From an uncultured Porphyromonadaceae bacterium (lineage in GTDB: Bacteria > Bacteroidota > Bacteroidia > Bacteroidales > Muribaculaceae), in contig CAMWLC010000009.1 in the NCBI GenBank assembly GCA_947174995.1, forward strand, positions 1 through 63,719: a stretch of DNA of 63,719 bases. Reading direction: 5' to 3'. Below, piece by piece: positions 16,034 through 24,538 of this stretch. The position numbers and the translations under genes were made by a program. Each line of letters starts with the position of its first letter. The stretch's first letter is position 1. The notes under the pieces are model-generated. The model did no database searches, was not told where the DNA came from, and saw only the letters and a list, made by a program, of their open reading frames with translations.

Positions 16034-17311
16034 TCATCTGAGCTTCTGCCACGTGAAATTCCTTATTCTGTCGCCCCGGTGGTTGAGATTGAAAAGCACT
16101 CCGGCAAGGGGTTGCCAAAGCATGAACGGGACGACGCTCCACCACAGCCTCACGCTGCCGAGTCTTGCGGCGGCACGCCGGTAGGCGGTTATGTCGGCTG
16201 CCCAGAGACCCGCGAGGATAATCACACCGGCGAGTCCCTCCCATGGGGAGTGCCACCCGCACCACGCGGCCACGCCCCCTCCGACGGCTCCGAGCAGGGC
16301 CACCCACTGCATGAGGCGCGCGCACGCAGCGAAGCGGAACGCCCGGCGGGGAAGCCATTTCGATGTGAAACGGTAGCGTATCTTGCGGTCGGTCCAGACT
16401 CTCAAGGAGTCCGCACCACACTCCCGCTCGAGTATGCTTCCGGCCGAGAGCACTACTTTCGTATTTCCGGCTTCGGCTATGGAGGCTATGAAGAGATCAT
16501 CGTCTCCGGTGTGGAGATGGTTGGTGGCGCTGTATCCGTCATGCTCGAAGAAGAGTCGGCGCCGGAAGGCGAGATTATGACGGTCTCCGCGATAAGGATA
16601 CCCCTCCAGGGCGCTCCCTATCCACTGGCAGGCTGTCATGACATCCTCGTATTCACACCACCAGCGGCGCACCCCCATCCCCCGGCAGTCGAAACGGCAG
16701 TAGCCGAGAGCCACATCCGTGAACTCCGACTCACGGACGGGGGCGCTAATCTGCGAGAGCCACTGCCGGGAGGGAATGCGGCAATCAGCAGTGGTCAGGA
16801 GCACAGCCTCTCCGCGGGCGGCCTTGATACCCAGGGTATAGGCGAGTTTCAGACGGCTGACGTTACGCGACTCCACCGGCATGAAGGTAAAATAGAGATT
16901 GCCGCGCCCGGCATGGCGCTCGGCAAGTGCGGCAGTGGCCTCCTGCCCGGCATCGTTGACCACTATTATCTCCCTGTCTGTCATATCCTGTTCCTCCAGG
17001 GAGTCAAGGAAATCCGTCAGATCATCCCCTCCGGAGGCATACACTATCACGGAGAGAAAAGGTGCGGGAGAGGTCGGCTCGTCAGAGGGGTTCAGTTCAT
17101 CAGAAGAGGCCGGGGTATCAGAAGAGGTCTGAGAGTCTGAACTTGAATCTGAATCTGAGTCTGAATCCGATTCCGGCTCGGGAGCGGAAGCGGTGACACG
17201 CAGTGGGCGCAGGCCCCATGCCGTCGCCCACAGCGCGGCCAGGAAAGCCGCTGCCGTGAGAACCCAGGGAGTCCAGACAGGGAGAGTGTCGGAAATGCTG
17301 TTAAAATCCAT
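16034..17311 (-). CDS. Membrane family 2 glycosyltransferase with Ser/Asp linker
   Basis: The 425-aa protein has an N-terminal membrane segment (about residues 15-36), then a low-complexity Asp/Ser/Glu linker (about 44-80). A GT2 catalytic domain follows: SVIVYASGGDDLTDFLDSLE, the UDP-sugar region REIIVVNDAG, and the acceptor-side Asp motif HTGDDDLFIASIA. Two or three membrane helices close the C terminus. The linker is built from near-repeated GAATCTGAGTCTGAATC units in the DNA. It starts 6 bp after the phospholipase gene, so the two likely form one transcript. Sugar donor and acceptor are unknown. Confidence 0.85.
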   Translation of the reverse strand: MDFNSISDTLPVWTPWVLTAAAFLAALWATAWGLRPLRVTASAPEPESDSDSDSDSSSDSQTSSDTPASSDELNPSDEPTSPAPFLSVIVYASGGDDLTDFLDSLEEQDMTDREIIVVNDAGQEATAALAERHAGRGNLYFTFMPVESRNVSRLKLAYTLGIKAARGEAVLLTTADCRIPSRQWLSQISAPVRESEFTDVALGYCRFDCRGMGVRRWWCEYEDVMTACQWIGSALEGYPYRGDRHNLAFRRRLFFEHDGYSATNHLHTGDDDLFIASIAEAGNTKVVLSAGSILERECGADSLRVWTDRKIRYRFTSKWLPRRAFRFAACARLMQWVALLGAVGGGVAAWCGWHSPWEGLAGVIILAGLWAADITAYRRAAARLGSVRLWWSVVPFMLWQPLAGVLFNLNHRGDRIRNFTWQKLR

Positions 17312-17317
17312 AATCTA

Positions 17318-18157
17318 TCAGAACTCGGAGAAGAATTTGGGCTTGATGACAATTCCCACCCTTATGCGGGAATGAAACTGGTTGTAGTCGAGAAGACACT
17401 CCCCGTAGCCGTTGTAATACTGGAGATACAGATACTGGTTGACCTTGCGCGAGACGAGCCAGCTGGCCTCGAGGGTGGTGTTGAAATTCAGGTTCCATCC
17501 CTGACGCTTCACGAAGGTGGCTCCGAATATCCAGCGGCGGTCGTCCAGATACACCTCGGCGCCCCACTGGGCGATACCTGAATATTTAAGAAGGTCACGG
17601 TTGTTCTGGCCGTCCACTATCGGAATCCAATATTTGGCATGGACCATGAGGTTCTTGTTGACCAGGGTGGAGCCGGAGAGGGAGATGCGGTTCCACGACC
17701 GGGAGTCGGTGCCGTCGCGACCATTGCTCTCATGCTCTATCATCAGCGTCATCTTGCCCACATAGCGCCCCTTGGAAAAGAAGGGTTTTGACAGGCCTAT
17801 GCCGGGATTGAAATTCAGATCGCGCATCGGCATGGAGTTCTGGAAGACATTCCACATCGTCTTTTCCGTGAACATCAGGAAAAGGAACGTGCCCCAGGGC
17901 AGCGTGGCCTTGGTGAGACGCTGGGCTATCGAGATCTGGAACTTGACATCGGAGTTAGTCGAGGTGGGTTTGCTGCCGAGAGCCGTGCCGACCACAAAAT
18001 AGTTGTCGCGGTAGAGTCCGAAGTATGGCCCGTATTCAAGTTCCTGCGTCAGGGAGTCGGTGAACTCCGCCTGATGGCGCACTCCGAGCAACTGTGCCCG
18101 GACCGGGAGCACGACTGCCAGCAAGGTGAGAATTATGGCTAAGAGACGTCTTTTCAT
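17318..18157 (-). CDS. pldA: Outer-membrane phospholipase A (OMPLA)
   Basis: The 279-aa protein begins with a signal peptide (MKRRLLAIILTLLAVVLPV, cleaved after VRA) and is otherwise a beta-barrel with alternating strands ending in a C-terminal aromatic (KPKFFSEF). The catalytic segment EHESNGRDG gives His142 and Ser144 and is followed by Asn156 in SRSWNR, the residues that form the OMPLA active site. The enzyme hydrolyses phospholipids that reach the outer leaflet and keeps outer-membrane asymmetry. The start at 18157 is preferred to 18181, which would precede the signal with His and Pro residues. Confidence 0.92.
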   Translation of the reverse strand: MKRRLLAIILTLLAVVLPVRAQLLGVRHQAEFTDSLTQELEYGPYFGLYRDNYFVVGTALGSKPTSTNSDVKFQISIAQRLTKATLPWGTFLFLMFTEKTMWNVFQNSMPMRDLNFNPGIGLSKPFFSKGRYVGKMTLMIEHESNGRDGTDSRSWNRISLSGSTLVNKNLMVHAKYWIPIVDGQNNRDLLKYSGIAQWGAEVYLDDRRWIFGATFVKRQGWNLNFNTTLEASWLVSRKVNQYLYLQYYNGYGECLLDYNQFHSRIRVGIVIKPKFFSEF

Positions 18158-18263
18158 ACTGTGTGGAAAGAATGAGTGCAAAATTAATAAAAAAACTTGT
18201 GAGGCAGATGGGTTGTTGTTAAATTTGCAGGGTTTTTACACATCAGGCCCTCTCCCACCATAT

Positions 18264-19787
18264 ATGGCAATAGACTTCACTCCACTCGCACGCCCCTTCA
18301 TGTTGCGCCGTGCCCGGCGCACCGACAGCTGGGCATCCCGTTCGGAAGAGATACAGCGCGGCGTGCTCGCCTCGCTGCTGCGGCGTGCCCGCGCCACCGA
18401 ACCGGGGCGCCGTTTCGACTTCGCGCGGATGACTGCTGAAGCGGATGTCTACGGGGCTTTCCGCCGCCGCGTGCCCATGGTGGTGTATGAAGACATACGC
18501 CCGGACGTGATGCGCATGGTGAGGGGGGAGAAAGATGTGCTCTGGCCCGGGGTGTGCCTCGACTACGCCCAGTCATCCGGCACGAGCGGCGGCCGCTCGA
18601 AATACATACCCGTGACGCGCGACTCCCTGCGCCTGAACCATTACGCCGGGGCGGCGGACGCCGTGGCGCACTACCTGCGCCTCAATCCGCGGAGCAGGAT
18701 GTTCAGCGGCCGGGGCTTCATCCTCGGCGGCTCTTTCGCCACACGCCTCGACGACAAAGCTCCCGGCGTGCGCGTGGGCGACCTCAGCGCCACGCTCATC
18801 AGACGCACCCCCTGGCCGGCCGATATCTTCCGCATCCCCTCGCGCCGCATAGCCCTCATGGCCGACTGGGAGGAGAAACTCCCGGCCCTGGCCCGGGCCG
18901 CGGCGGCGTGTGACGTCACCAATATATCAGGCGTCCCCTCTTGGTTTCTCGGGGTCATACGGCGCATCTGCGCCCTGCGCGGTGCGGAGCGCATAAATGA
19001 TGTGTGGCCCTCGCTGGAGGTGTTTTTCCATGGGGGCATATCCTTCGCCCCGTACCGCGACGAATACCGGCGTCTCACGGACCCGGACAAGATGCACTTC
19101 CTCGAGACCTACAACGCCTCCGAGGGATTCTTCGCCACGCAGACTCCCTTCAGCGGCGCGGCCATGACCCTCATAATAGACTCCGGGATATTTTATGAGT
19201 TCATTCCCTTGAGAGGGGGTGAGCCGCGCCCGATATGGGAAGTCATTGCCGGAGAGACCTACGAACTTGTCATCACCGGCGCCAACGGACTGTGGCGTTA
19301 CCGCCTGGGCGACACCGTGAGGGTGGAGTCCACGACCCCGGTGACGGTGACTGTGGCCGGTCGCACGTCATCGTTCATCAACGCTTTCGGAGAGGAACTC
19401 ATGGAAGACAACGCAGAGAAGGCCATAGCCAGAGCCTCGCACCTCACCGGAGCCTCCGTGGCCAACTACACCGCGGGGCCCGTATATGCCTCCGACGGCA
19501 AGCGCGGGCGCCACCAGTGGCTCATAGAGTGGGCCGTCCCCCCGGCCGATATCGACCGCTTCGCATCGCAGCTCGACGCCTCCCTGCAGGAACTCAACTC
19601 CGATTATGCCGCCAAGCGCGCGCACGGCATCTTCCTCGACGGTCCACTCGTCACCACAGCCCGTCCCGGGCTTTTCGACGACTGGCTGCGCTCCGCCGGC
19701 ACCCACAAGCTCGGCGGGCAGCGCAAGGTGCCCCGGCTCAGCAATGATCGGCATCTGCTTGAGGCCATGCTGCCGCTCAACGCCTGA
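18264..19787 (+). CDS. GH3-family acyl-adenylate/amide-forming enzyme
   Basis: The 507-aa protein belongs to the GH3 auxin-responsive group of the ANL superfamily. It carries the ATP-binding motif SSGTSGGRSKYIPVT, FLETYNASEGFFATQ (the YxxSE region) and the hinge-near segment LWRYRLGDTV. Plant members conjugate amino acids to acyl acids. Bacteroidetes members are common, but their substrate is unknown. No signal peptide is present, so it is cytoplasmic. The start at 18264 was chosen because the upstream extension has no family character and overlaps the divergent pldA start. Confidence 0.9.
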   Translation: MAIDFTPLARPFMLRRARRTDSWASRSEEIQRGVLASLLRRARATEPGRRFDFARMTAEADVYGAFRRRVPMVVYEDIRPDVMRMVRGEKDVLWPGVCLDYAQSSGTSGGRSKYIPVTRDSLRLNHYAGAADAVAHYLRLNPRSRMFSGRGFILGGSFATRLDDKAPGVRVGDLSATLIRRTPWPADIFRIPSRRIALMADWEEKLPALARAAAACDVTNISGVPSWFLGVIRRICALRGAERINDVWPSLEVFFHGGISFAPYRDEYRRLTDPDKMHFLETYNASEGFFATQTPFSGAAMTLIIDSGIFYEFIPLRGGEPRPIWEVIAGETYELVITGANGLWRYRLGDTVRVESTTPVTVTVAGRTSSFINAFGEELMEDNAEKAIARASHLTGASVANYTAGPVYASDGKRGRHQWLIEWAVPPADIDRFASQLDASLQELNSDYAAKRAHGIFLDGPLVTTARPGLFDDWLRSAGTHKLGGQRKVPRLSNDRHLLEAMLPLNA

Positions 19788-19810
19788 CACCTATTTTTTG
19801 CCCTTTATAT

Positions 19811-19841
19811 TTGGATATTTGAGCGAGTAATAGTAACTTTG
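19811..19841 (+). promoter_or_regulatory. Promoter of pyrE
   Basis: TTG (19811-19813), a 20-bp spacer and TAACTTTG (19834-19841) match the consensus. The pyrE start is 125 bases downstream. The leader is GC-rich and no clear regulatory fold was found. Confidence 0.7.
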
Positions 19842-19965
19842 CGGTTACGGGCAGACTCCTCGCGCGGGCACCCCCTTCGACCGGCATATATTGCCGCTGA
19901 CGGGAGGCATCTCCGCGAATGATCAATCAGAAGCCTCTCCCTTAACCATAAAAACTGAAGATTAT

Positions 19966-20616
19966 ATGAAAACTCCCGACAGGCTATTAGCCGAGAAACT
20001 GCTGCAAATCAGCGCAATACAGCTTCAGCCGGAAAATCCCTTCATCTGGGGATCCGGATGGAACTCACCCATATACACCGACAACCGCAAGATTCTCTCC
20101 TATCCCGATGTGAGAAACTTCGTGAAGGTGGAGCTCTCCCGCATCATCCTCGAATATTTCTCCGAGGCCAACGCCCTGGCGGCCGTGGCCAACGGCGCCA
20201 TAGCCATGGGGGCCCTGGTGGCCGACACTCTCGGACTCCCCTTCGCCTACGTGCGCTCCGAACCCAAGGATCACGGTCTGGAAAACCTCATCGAGGGCAA
20301 CCTCAAACCCGGCTCGAAGGTGGTCGTGATGGAAGACCTCGTCTCCACCGGAGCAAGCTCGGTCAAGGCCGTGGAGGCCGTCAGACTCGCCGGCTGCGAG
20401 GTAATAGGCATGACCTCCCTCTTCAGCTATGAGTTCCCGATGGCCATCAAGCGTCTGCGCGAGGCCAACGTGACGCTCGTGCCTCTCACCACATACCCCA
20501 CAATGATAGAAGTGGCCGAGGAGACCCAATATATACCCCGATCTGCCGTGGACGCCCTCCACGAATGGCGCCGCGACCCGGCGTCATGGGTTCCCGAAAA
20601 CGGCAAGATGGATTGA
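19966..20616 (+). CDS. pyrE: Orotate phosphoribosyltransferase
   Basis: The 216-aa enzyme transfers ribose-5-phosphate from PRPP to orotate in pyrimidine synthesis. It shows FIWGSGWNSPIYTDNRKILS at the N terminus, the flexible-loop segment YVRSEPKDHGLENLIEG and the PRPP motif VVVMEDLVSTGASS. The start MKTPDRLLAEKLLQ follows a 125-base leader. Length is typical. An operon with the two small genes downstream is possible (41 bp gap). Confidence 0.96.
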   Translation: MKTPDRLLAEKLLQISAIQLQPENPFIWGSGWNSPIYTDNRKILSYPDVRNFVKVELSRIILEYFSEANALAAVANGAIAMGALVADTLGLPFAYVRSEPKDHGLENLIEGNLKPGSKVVVMEDLVSTGASSVKAVEAVRLAGCEVIGMTSLFSYEFPMAIKRLREANVTLVPLTTYPTMIEVAEETQYIPRSAVDALHEWRRDPASWVPENGKMD

Positions 20617-20657
20617 ATCTTCATCCCCCCGCACACATATAATCACCACGCATAGAA

Positions 20658-21095
20658 ATGGCTAATTATAAAAGCGACAACGTGACCCTGGCCGCCCCGG
20701 CTGAAAGAGTCTTCGACAAGCTCTCCAATCTTGAGGGCCTCAAGGAAATGCTGGCTCGCGTACCCTCGGAAGACATTCCGGAGGAACACCGCACCACATT
20801 CGAGAATCTTGAAATCACACCCGACGCCATCACCCTGCCGGGCGGTCCGGTGGGAGCCCTCACCCTGCGCATGAAGCGCAAGGAGCGTCCCGGACTCATC
20901 GAGCTTGCCGGCGAGGGCACCCCCGTGCCCATGTCGCTCACCCTCCATATCCGTCCCCTACCCGGCGACATGAGCGAGGCCCGCGCCGAAGTGGATCTCG
21001 CCATCCCGGCGATGCTCGCCCCCATGGTGTCAGGGCCTATGAAAAAGATGGTGGGGCAGTTTGGCGAGATGCTCCGCGCAATTCCCTACGACTGA
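20658..21095 (+). CDS. SRPBCC/START-like small protein
   Basis: The 145-aa protein has the helix-grip style opening SDNVTLAAPAERVFDKLSNL typical of SRPBCC proteins, which bind small hydrophobic ligands in a central cavity. The remaining strands and the long C-terminal helix (PMVSGPMKKMVGQFGEMLRA) fit. The ligand is unknown and no signal peptide is present. It ends by overlapping the start of the next gene by one base (ATGATGCG region at 21095), suggesting coupling. Confidence 0.8.
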   Translation: MANYKSDNVTLAAPAERVFDKLSNLEGLKEMLARVPSEDIPEEHRTTFENLEITPDAITLPGGPVGALTLRMKRKERPGLIELAGEGTPVPMSLTLHIRPLPGDMSEARAEVDLAIPAMLAPMVSGPMKKMVGQFGEMLRAIPYD

Positions 21096-21613
21096 TGCGC
21101 GGACTCATCGCAGGATGTCTCGTGGCCCTGCTGTGCATACTCTCGGGATGCAAGGGCGTCATAGACGACCGTATTCCCGCCCTGCCTGTCTCCATCAATC
21201 TCGGCGATGCCGGGATGTGGAACACCTACGGCGTGAGCGGATTCGGCATTTACCGGTATTTCATCCTGGCCCAGGGCACACGCCTCCCCTCGGGTTTCCC
21301 CTACTCCCAGGGAAGCGCCACGGGCTACGGCGGCGTGCTTCTCATCGGGGGCATGGACCCCTTCACAACACAGACCAACGTCCCGCTGGCCTACGACCTC
21401 GCCTGCCCCGTGGAGCGCGACCCCGCCGTCAGGGTGCAGGTCAACATCGAGTCATTTGAAGCCGTATGCCCGCAGTGTGGCTCGCGATATGACGTCACGA
21501 TGGCCGGAGGCGCCCCATGCGGGGGCCCCGCGCTGGAGGGAGCCCGCAGGTACGGCCTGCGCAGATACACCTGCCGTCCTGCCCCGGCAGGAGGATATAT
21601 CATCACCAACTGA
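21095..21613 (+). CDS. Lipoprotein with degenerate Rieske-like domain
   Basis: The 172-aa product has a lipoprotein signal (LIAGCLVALLCILSGC) and then a beta-rich domain. Two Cys-containing loops are seen: LACPVERDP and VCPQCGSRYD followed by GAPCGGPALEG. The second loop resembles the Rieske box CPxHGxxFD with His replaced by Cys, and the first lacks the expected CxH. It therefore looks like a Rieske fold that has lost the classical His ligands, or that binds a different metal. Related small lipoproteins occur in Bacteroidetes. Function is unknown. Confidence 0.7.
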   Translation: MRGLIAGCLVALLCILSGCKGVIDDRIPALPVSINLGDAGMWNTYGVSGFGIYRYFILAQGTRLPSGFPYSQGSATGYGGVLLIGGMDPFTTQTNVPLAYDLACPVERDPAVRVQVNIESFEAVCPQCGSRYDVTMAGGAPCGGPALEGARRYGLRRYTCRPAPAGGYIITN

Positions 21614-21617
21614 CTGA

Positions 21618-23159
21618 ATGGAATCACTACTGGCAAGTCTATTTTATGTGTTTTGGCGCGGCCTCGCCATCGGCATCATGATATCGGCCCCGATGGGTCC
21701 GGTGGGGATGCTCTGCATCCAGCGCACCCTCAGCAAGGGACGCCTCACGGGCCTCTACACCGGCATAGGAGCTGCCGCCTCGGACCTCATCTACTGCCTG
21801 CTGACAGGATTCGGTCTCTCCTTCATAGAGGATTTCCTCACGCGCAACCAGAACATCATACAGCTTCTCGGAAGCGGGGTGCTGATCGGCTTCGCCATAT
21901 ACCTGCTACGCAAGAATCCCGTGGCCTCCCTGAGTGCGGCCGCCGCCGGAGACACCTCCTCCCCCCACAAGGACATCCTCGGAGGATTCCTGTTCACATT
22001 CTCCAACCCCCTCATTCTTTTCCTGATCGTCGGCCTTTTCGCCAGATTCAATTTCCTGGATTCAGGCCTGAAATGGTATAACTACGTCTTAGGATACATC
22101 TCAATAACGGCCGGGGCATTGGGATGGTGGTGGCTCGTGACCTTTTCCGTCAACAAGGTCCGCGCCCACTTCAACGTGCGCTCCATGTGGCTCATCAACC
22201 GCATTATCGGCGTGGTGATTCTCATCTTCGGCCTCGTGGGCCTGGTGACGGGCCTGTCGGCCATAGCCTCGGCACAGGAGAGGGTGCCGGGCGGAAATGC
22301 CGCCACGGGATACACCCTTTGCAATTTTCAGGGAGCGGGCGACGCTCCCTTTGTTTTGACATGGCGCTCCTCCCTGAGAGAAGGAAAAGGGCCATGGAGC
22401 CTCGTGGCCTACGGAGAAAAATCGGCATTGACAATCGAGTTCACCATCATCCCCGCAGACCGCCGCGACCCATTCGCATCCGGGCCACTCCTTGAGGTGA
22501 GGGTGACTGACAGCGAAGGGAATCTCATAAAGGAAGGCACACTTGACAAGGCCGACACCGGGAACGGCCCCAACCGCTTCCGCCTTTCATACGAGTCGGG
22601 CCATTGGCATCTCACCGGGGGCAACCGCCCCGGCGGAAAAGGGCTGGCGTTCAGGCATGACATGAAAGTGATGGAGGTGCGGATAATCGGTCCGGAACAT
22701 GGTGTCCTGAGCATAGAGAATGTGGATGTCATGCTCTCTCCCGAGAGGCCGCGCGAAGCCGCGCTCTCTCCCGACACCCTGACCGCGCTTGCGGACAGCG
22801 CGGCTGACGCCGGAGACATGCTCGCCGGAGTATGGGGGATATATGATCGTACGCTTGACGAGACACTGCTCAGAATGGGCGGAGACTATCGGCTTGCACT
22901 GCTCCCCGACTCAGGGGGATGGACCGGATACTATCTATCCGGAGCAAGGATATGCCCCGAAAAATGGCAACCCGGAATGGTGAAGATGCGTCTGCGCAGA
23001 AGTCCCTTCGACGACCGTCTTGACGCCGAATGGCATGACGCGGAGGGTCTGCCGATGAGCCGCGACATTTCCGCCGCGCTTGACGAGGAGGAGCAGATAC
23101 TGACCATCCTCTTCCCCTACCAGCAGTCAGAGCTGCGCCTCAAACGTCTCCAACGATAA
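21618..23159 (+). CDS. LysE-type exporter fused to an extra C-terminal domain
   Basis: The 513-aa protein begins with a full LysE/RhtB-like domain of six helices (residues 1-215). It includes the signature GIMISAPMGPVGMLCIQRTL and GGFLFTFSNPLILFLIVGLF. Residues about 240-513 form a non-membrane beta-rich domain (APFVLTWRSSLREGKGPWSL through WTGYYLSGARICPEKWQP) that I do not recognise. LysE transporters are usually near 200 aa and end after helix 6, so this is an unusual fusion. The topology of the C-terminal domain is uncertain. The frame is continuous through the junction. It may sense or modify the exported compound. Confidence 0.8.
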   Translation: MESLLASLFYVFWRGLAIGIMISAPMGPVGMLCIQRTLSKGRLTGLYTGIGAAASDLIYCLLTGFGLSFIEDFLTRNQNIIQLLGSGVLIGFAIYLLRKNPVASLSAAAAGDTSSPHKDILGGFLFTFSNPLILFLIVGLFARFNFLDSGLKWYNYVLGYISITAGALGWWWLVTFSVNKVRAHFNVRSMWLINRIIGVVILIFGLVGLVTGLSAIASAQERVPGGNAATGYTLCNFQGAGDAPFVLTWRSSLREGKGPWSLVAYGEKSALTIEFTIIPADRRDPFASGPLLEVRVTDSEGNLIKEGTLDKADTGNGPNRFRLSYESGHWHLTGGNRPGGKGLAFRHDMKVMEVRIIGPEHGVLSIENVDVMLSPERPREAALSPDTLTALADSAADAGDMLAGVWGIYDRTLDETLLRMGGDYRLALLPDSGGWTGYYLSGARICPEKWQPGMVKMRLRRSPFDDRLDAEWHDAEGLPMSRDISAALDEEEQILTILFPYQQSELRLKRLQR

Positions 23160-23171
23160 TCTTCACATTTT

Positions 23172-24530
23172 TCACCAGCTTCCGGAAGCGCCTCCACCTC
23201 CGGTGGAGCCTCCTCCGAACCCGCCGCCGAAGCCGCCTCCGAATCCGCCGCCTCCACGGCGACCGCGACCGGCGGCCAAAGCGGCTGCCGCTCCGAGCAG
23301 GGCCACCCCCTCGTCAGGCTTCCGGGGGATGCGGAATTGACGGTGGTCGTCATGACCGCAATATTCGCAATGATAGAGTTTCTCCCCTATACCTTCGCTG
23401 TATCGCGTGGCGGGGTGCAGCGTGCGCGTCCCGGTCTCGTGCATGGCCACAGTGCCGCAAATCGGGCAGCGTCTGTAACGGGTCTGGTCCTTAGGGAAGG
23501 GATATACCTCGATATTGCCGCAGTCGTCACACTTCCACACATCGTAATCCACCGACCCCAGGCGTTCCTCAAGATTCTGCGACGGGGTCAGATACTCGTT
23601 GTCGGCCTCCTCGGAAAGCCGGTGCATCATGCCGCCACACTTCCTGCACTTGCGCTTCGCAGTGCGTGCATGACGGTATTTCCACAGAGCCATAAGGGCG
23701 AACACCAGCCCTCCACCTAATGAAAGGGCCGCCAGAATCCAGAAGGGAGTGAGGTTCTTGCGCCAGGCCATGGCCCTGTCGTAGGGTATCATACCCCTTG
23801 TGCGGCGCACGCAGACAAAAAACCATACCAGCGCGACCAAAGTCACAGACACCGCCAGTCCACCCGCAAAGGCCTTTATGGCCCCGGGATCCAGACTCTG
23901 CATCTCCCCGCCTTGGGCGCGTCGGCTGAGGTTTGACTTAAGTTCGTCGGCAAACTGCGGATCGGAAATGATACGGGCCAGAGAGGACGTAGCGCGGTCG
24001 GCGGCGGCATCAAGGTCTCCCTCGCGCATGGCGCGCACGATGTCGGAGCGCATCACCTCCCCGGCCACTATGTCGGGCACCACGCCCTCCATGCCGTAGC
24101 CCGTCTGTATGCGTGCCCTTCGGCTCCCGGGCGATATAAGGAGGAGCAGACCGTTGTCACGGTCTTTCGTACCCAGGCCCCAGTGCATGAAGAGACGCTC
24201 TGAAAACTCCTCCACCGGCATATCGCCGATCGAGGGCACGATGGCCACGGCCACCTCGGCATCCGTGGAGTCACGCAGGGCCAGCAGACGCATATTGATG
24301 CGCTGCCGCACGGCGGGAGAGAGAAGTCCCTCCGGGTCAGCCACGAACTCACGGTAATCCCTCTTGTTCGGACTCTCTATTTGATCCGGAGAATAGTCAC
24401 GCGCCACACTCTCGGCCGGACATGCGGCCAGAACACTCACGGCCATCATCACGACCCATAGAATCCTGCGGGCCGTCCCTTTCCTCACATATCTGAAATA
24501 TCTTTTCATATAGTCTTGATTCATATTCAC
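23172..24530 (-). CDS. TPM-domain (YgcG-like) membrane protein with zinc ribbons and Gly-rich tail
   Basis: The 452-aa protein has a signal segment and then a TPM domain (about residues 55-185: PEGLLSPAVRQRINMRLLAL, AIVPSIGDMPVEEFSERLFM, TGYGMEGVVPD). Two membrane helices follow (about 220-240 and 268-290). A region with Cys pairs comes next (KRKCRKCGGMM, WKCDDCGN, RRCPICG, YHCEYCGHDDH), probably two zinc ribbons. The tail is Gly-rich (GGGFGGGFGGGFGGGS). TPM proteins are linked to membrane-protein turnover. MKRYFRYVRKG at 24509 is an alternative start. It is convergent with the LysE fusion and sits 8 bp after dgt. Confidence 0.85.
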   Translation of the reverse strand: MNMNQDYMKRYFRYVRKGTARRILWVVMMAVSVLAACPAESVARDYSPDQIESPNKRDYREFVADPEGLLSPAVRQRINMRLLALRDSTDAEVAVAIVPSIGDMPVEEFSERLFMHWGLGTKDRDNGLLLLISPGSRRARIQTGYGMEGVVPDIVAGEVMRSDIVRAMREGDLDAAADRATSSLARIISDPQFADELKSNLSRRAQGGEMQSLDPGAIKAFAGGLAVSVTLVALVWFFVCVRRTRGMIPYDRAMAWRKNLTPFWILAALSLGGGLVFALMALWKYRHARTAKRKCRKCGGMMHRLSEEADNEYLTPSQNLEERLGSVDYDVWKCDDCGNIEVYPFPKDQTRYRRCPICGTVAMHETGTRTLHPATRYSEGIGEKLYHCEYCGHDDHRQFRIPRKPDEGVALLGAAAALAAGRGRRGGGGFGGGFGGGFGGGSTGGGGASGSW

Positions 24531-24538
24531 GCCTCTCC

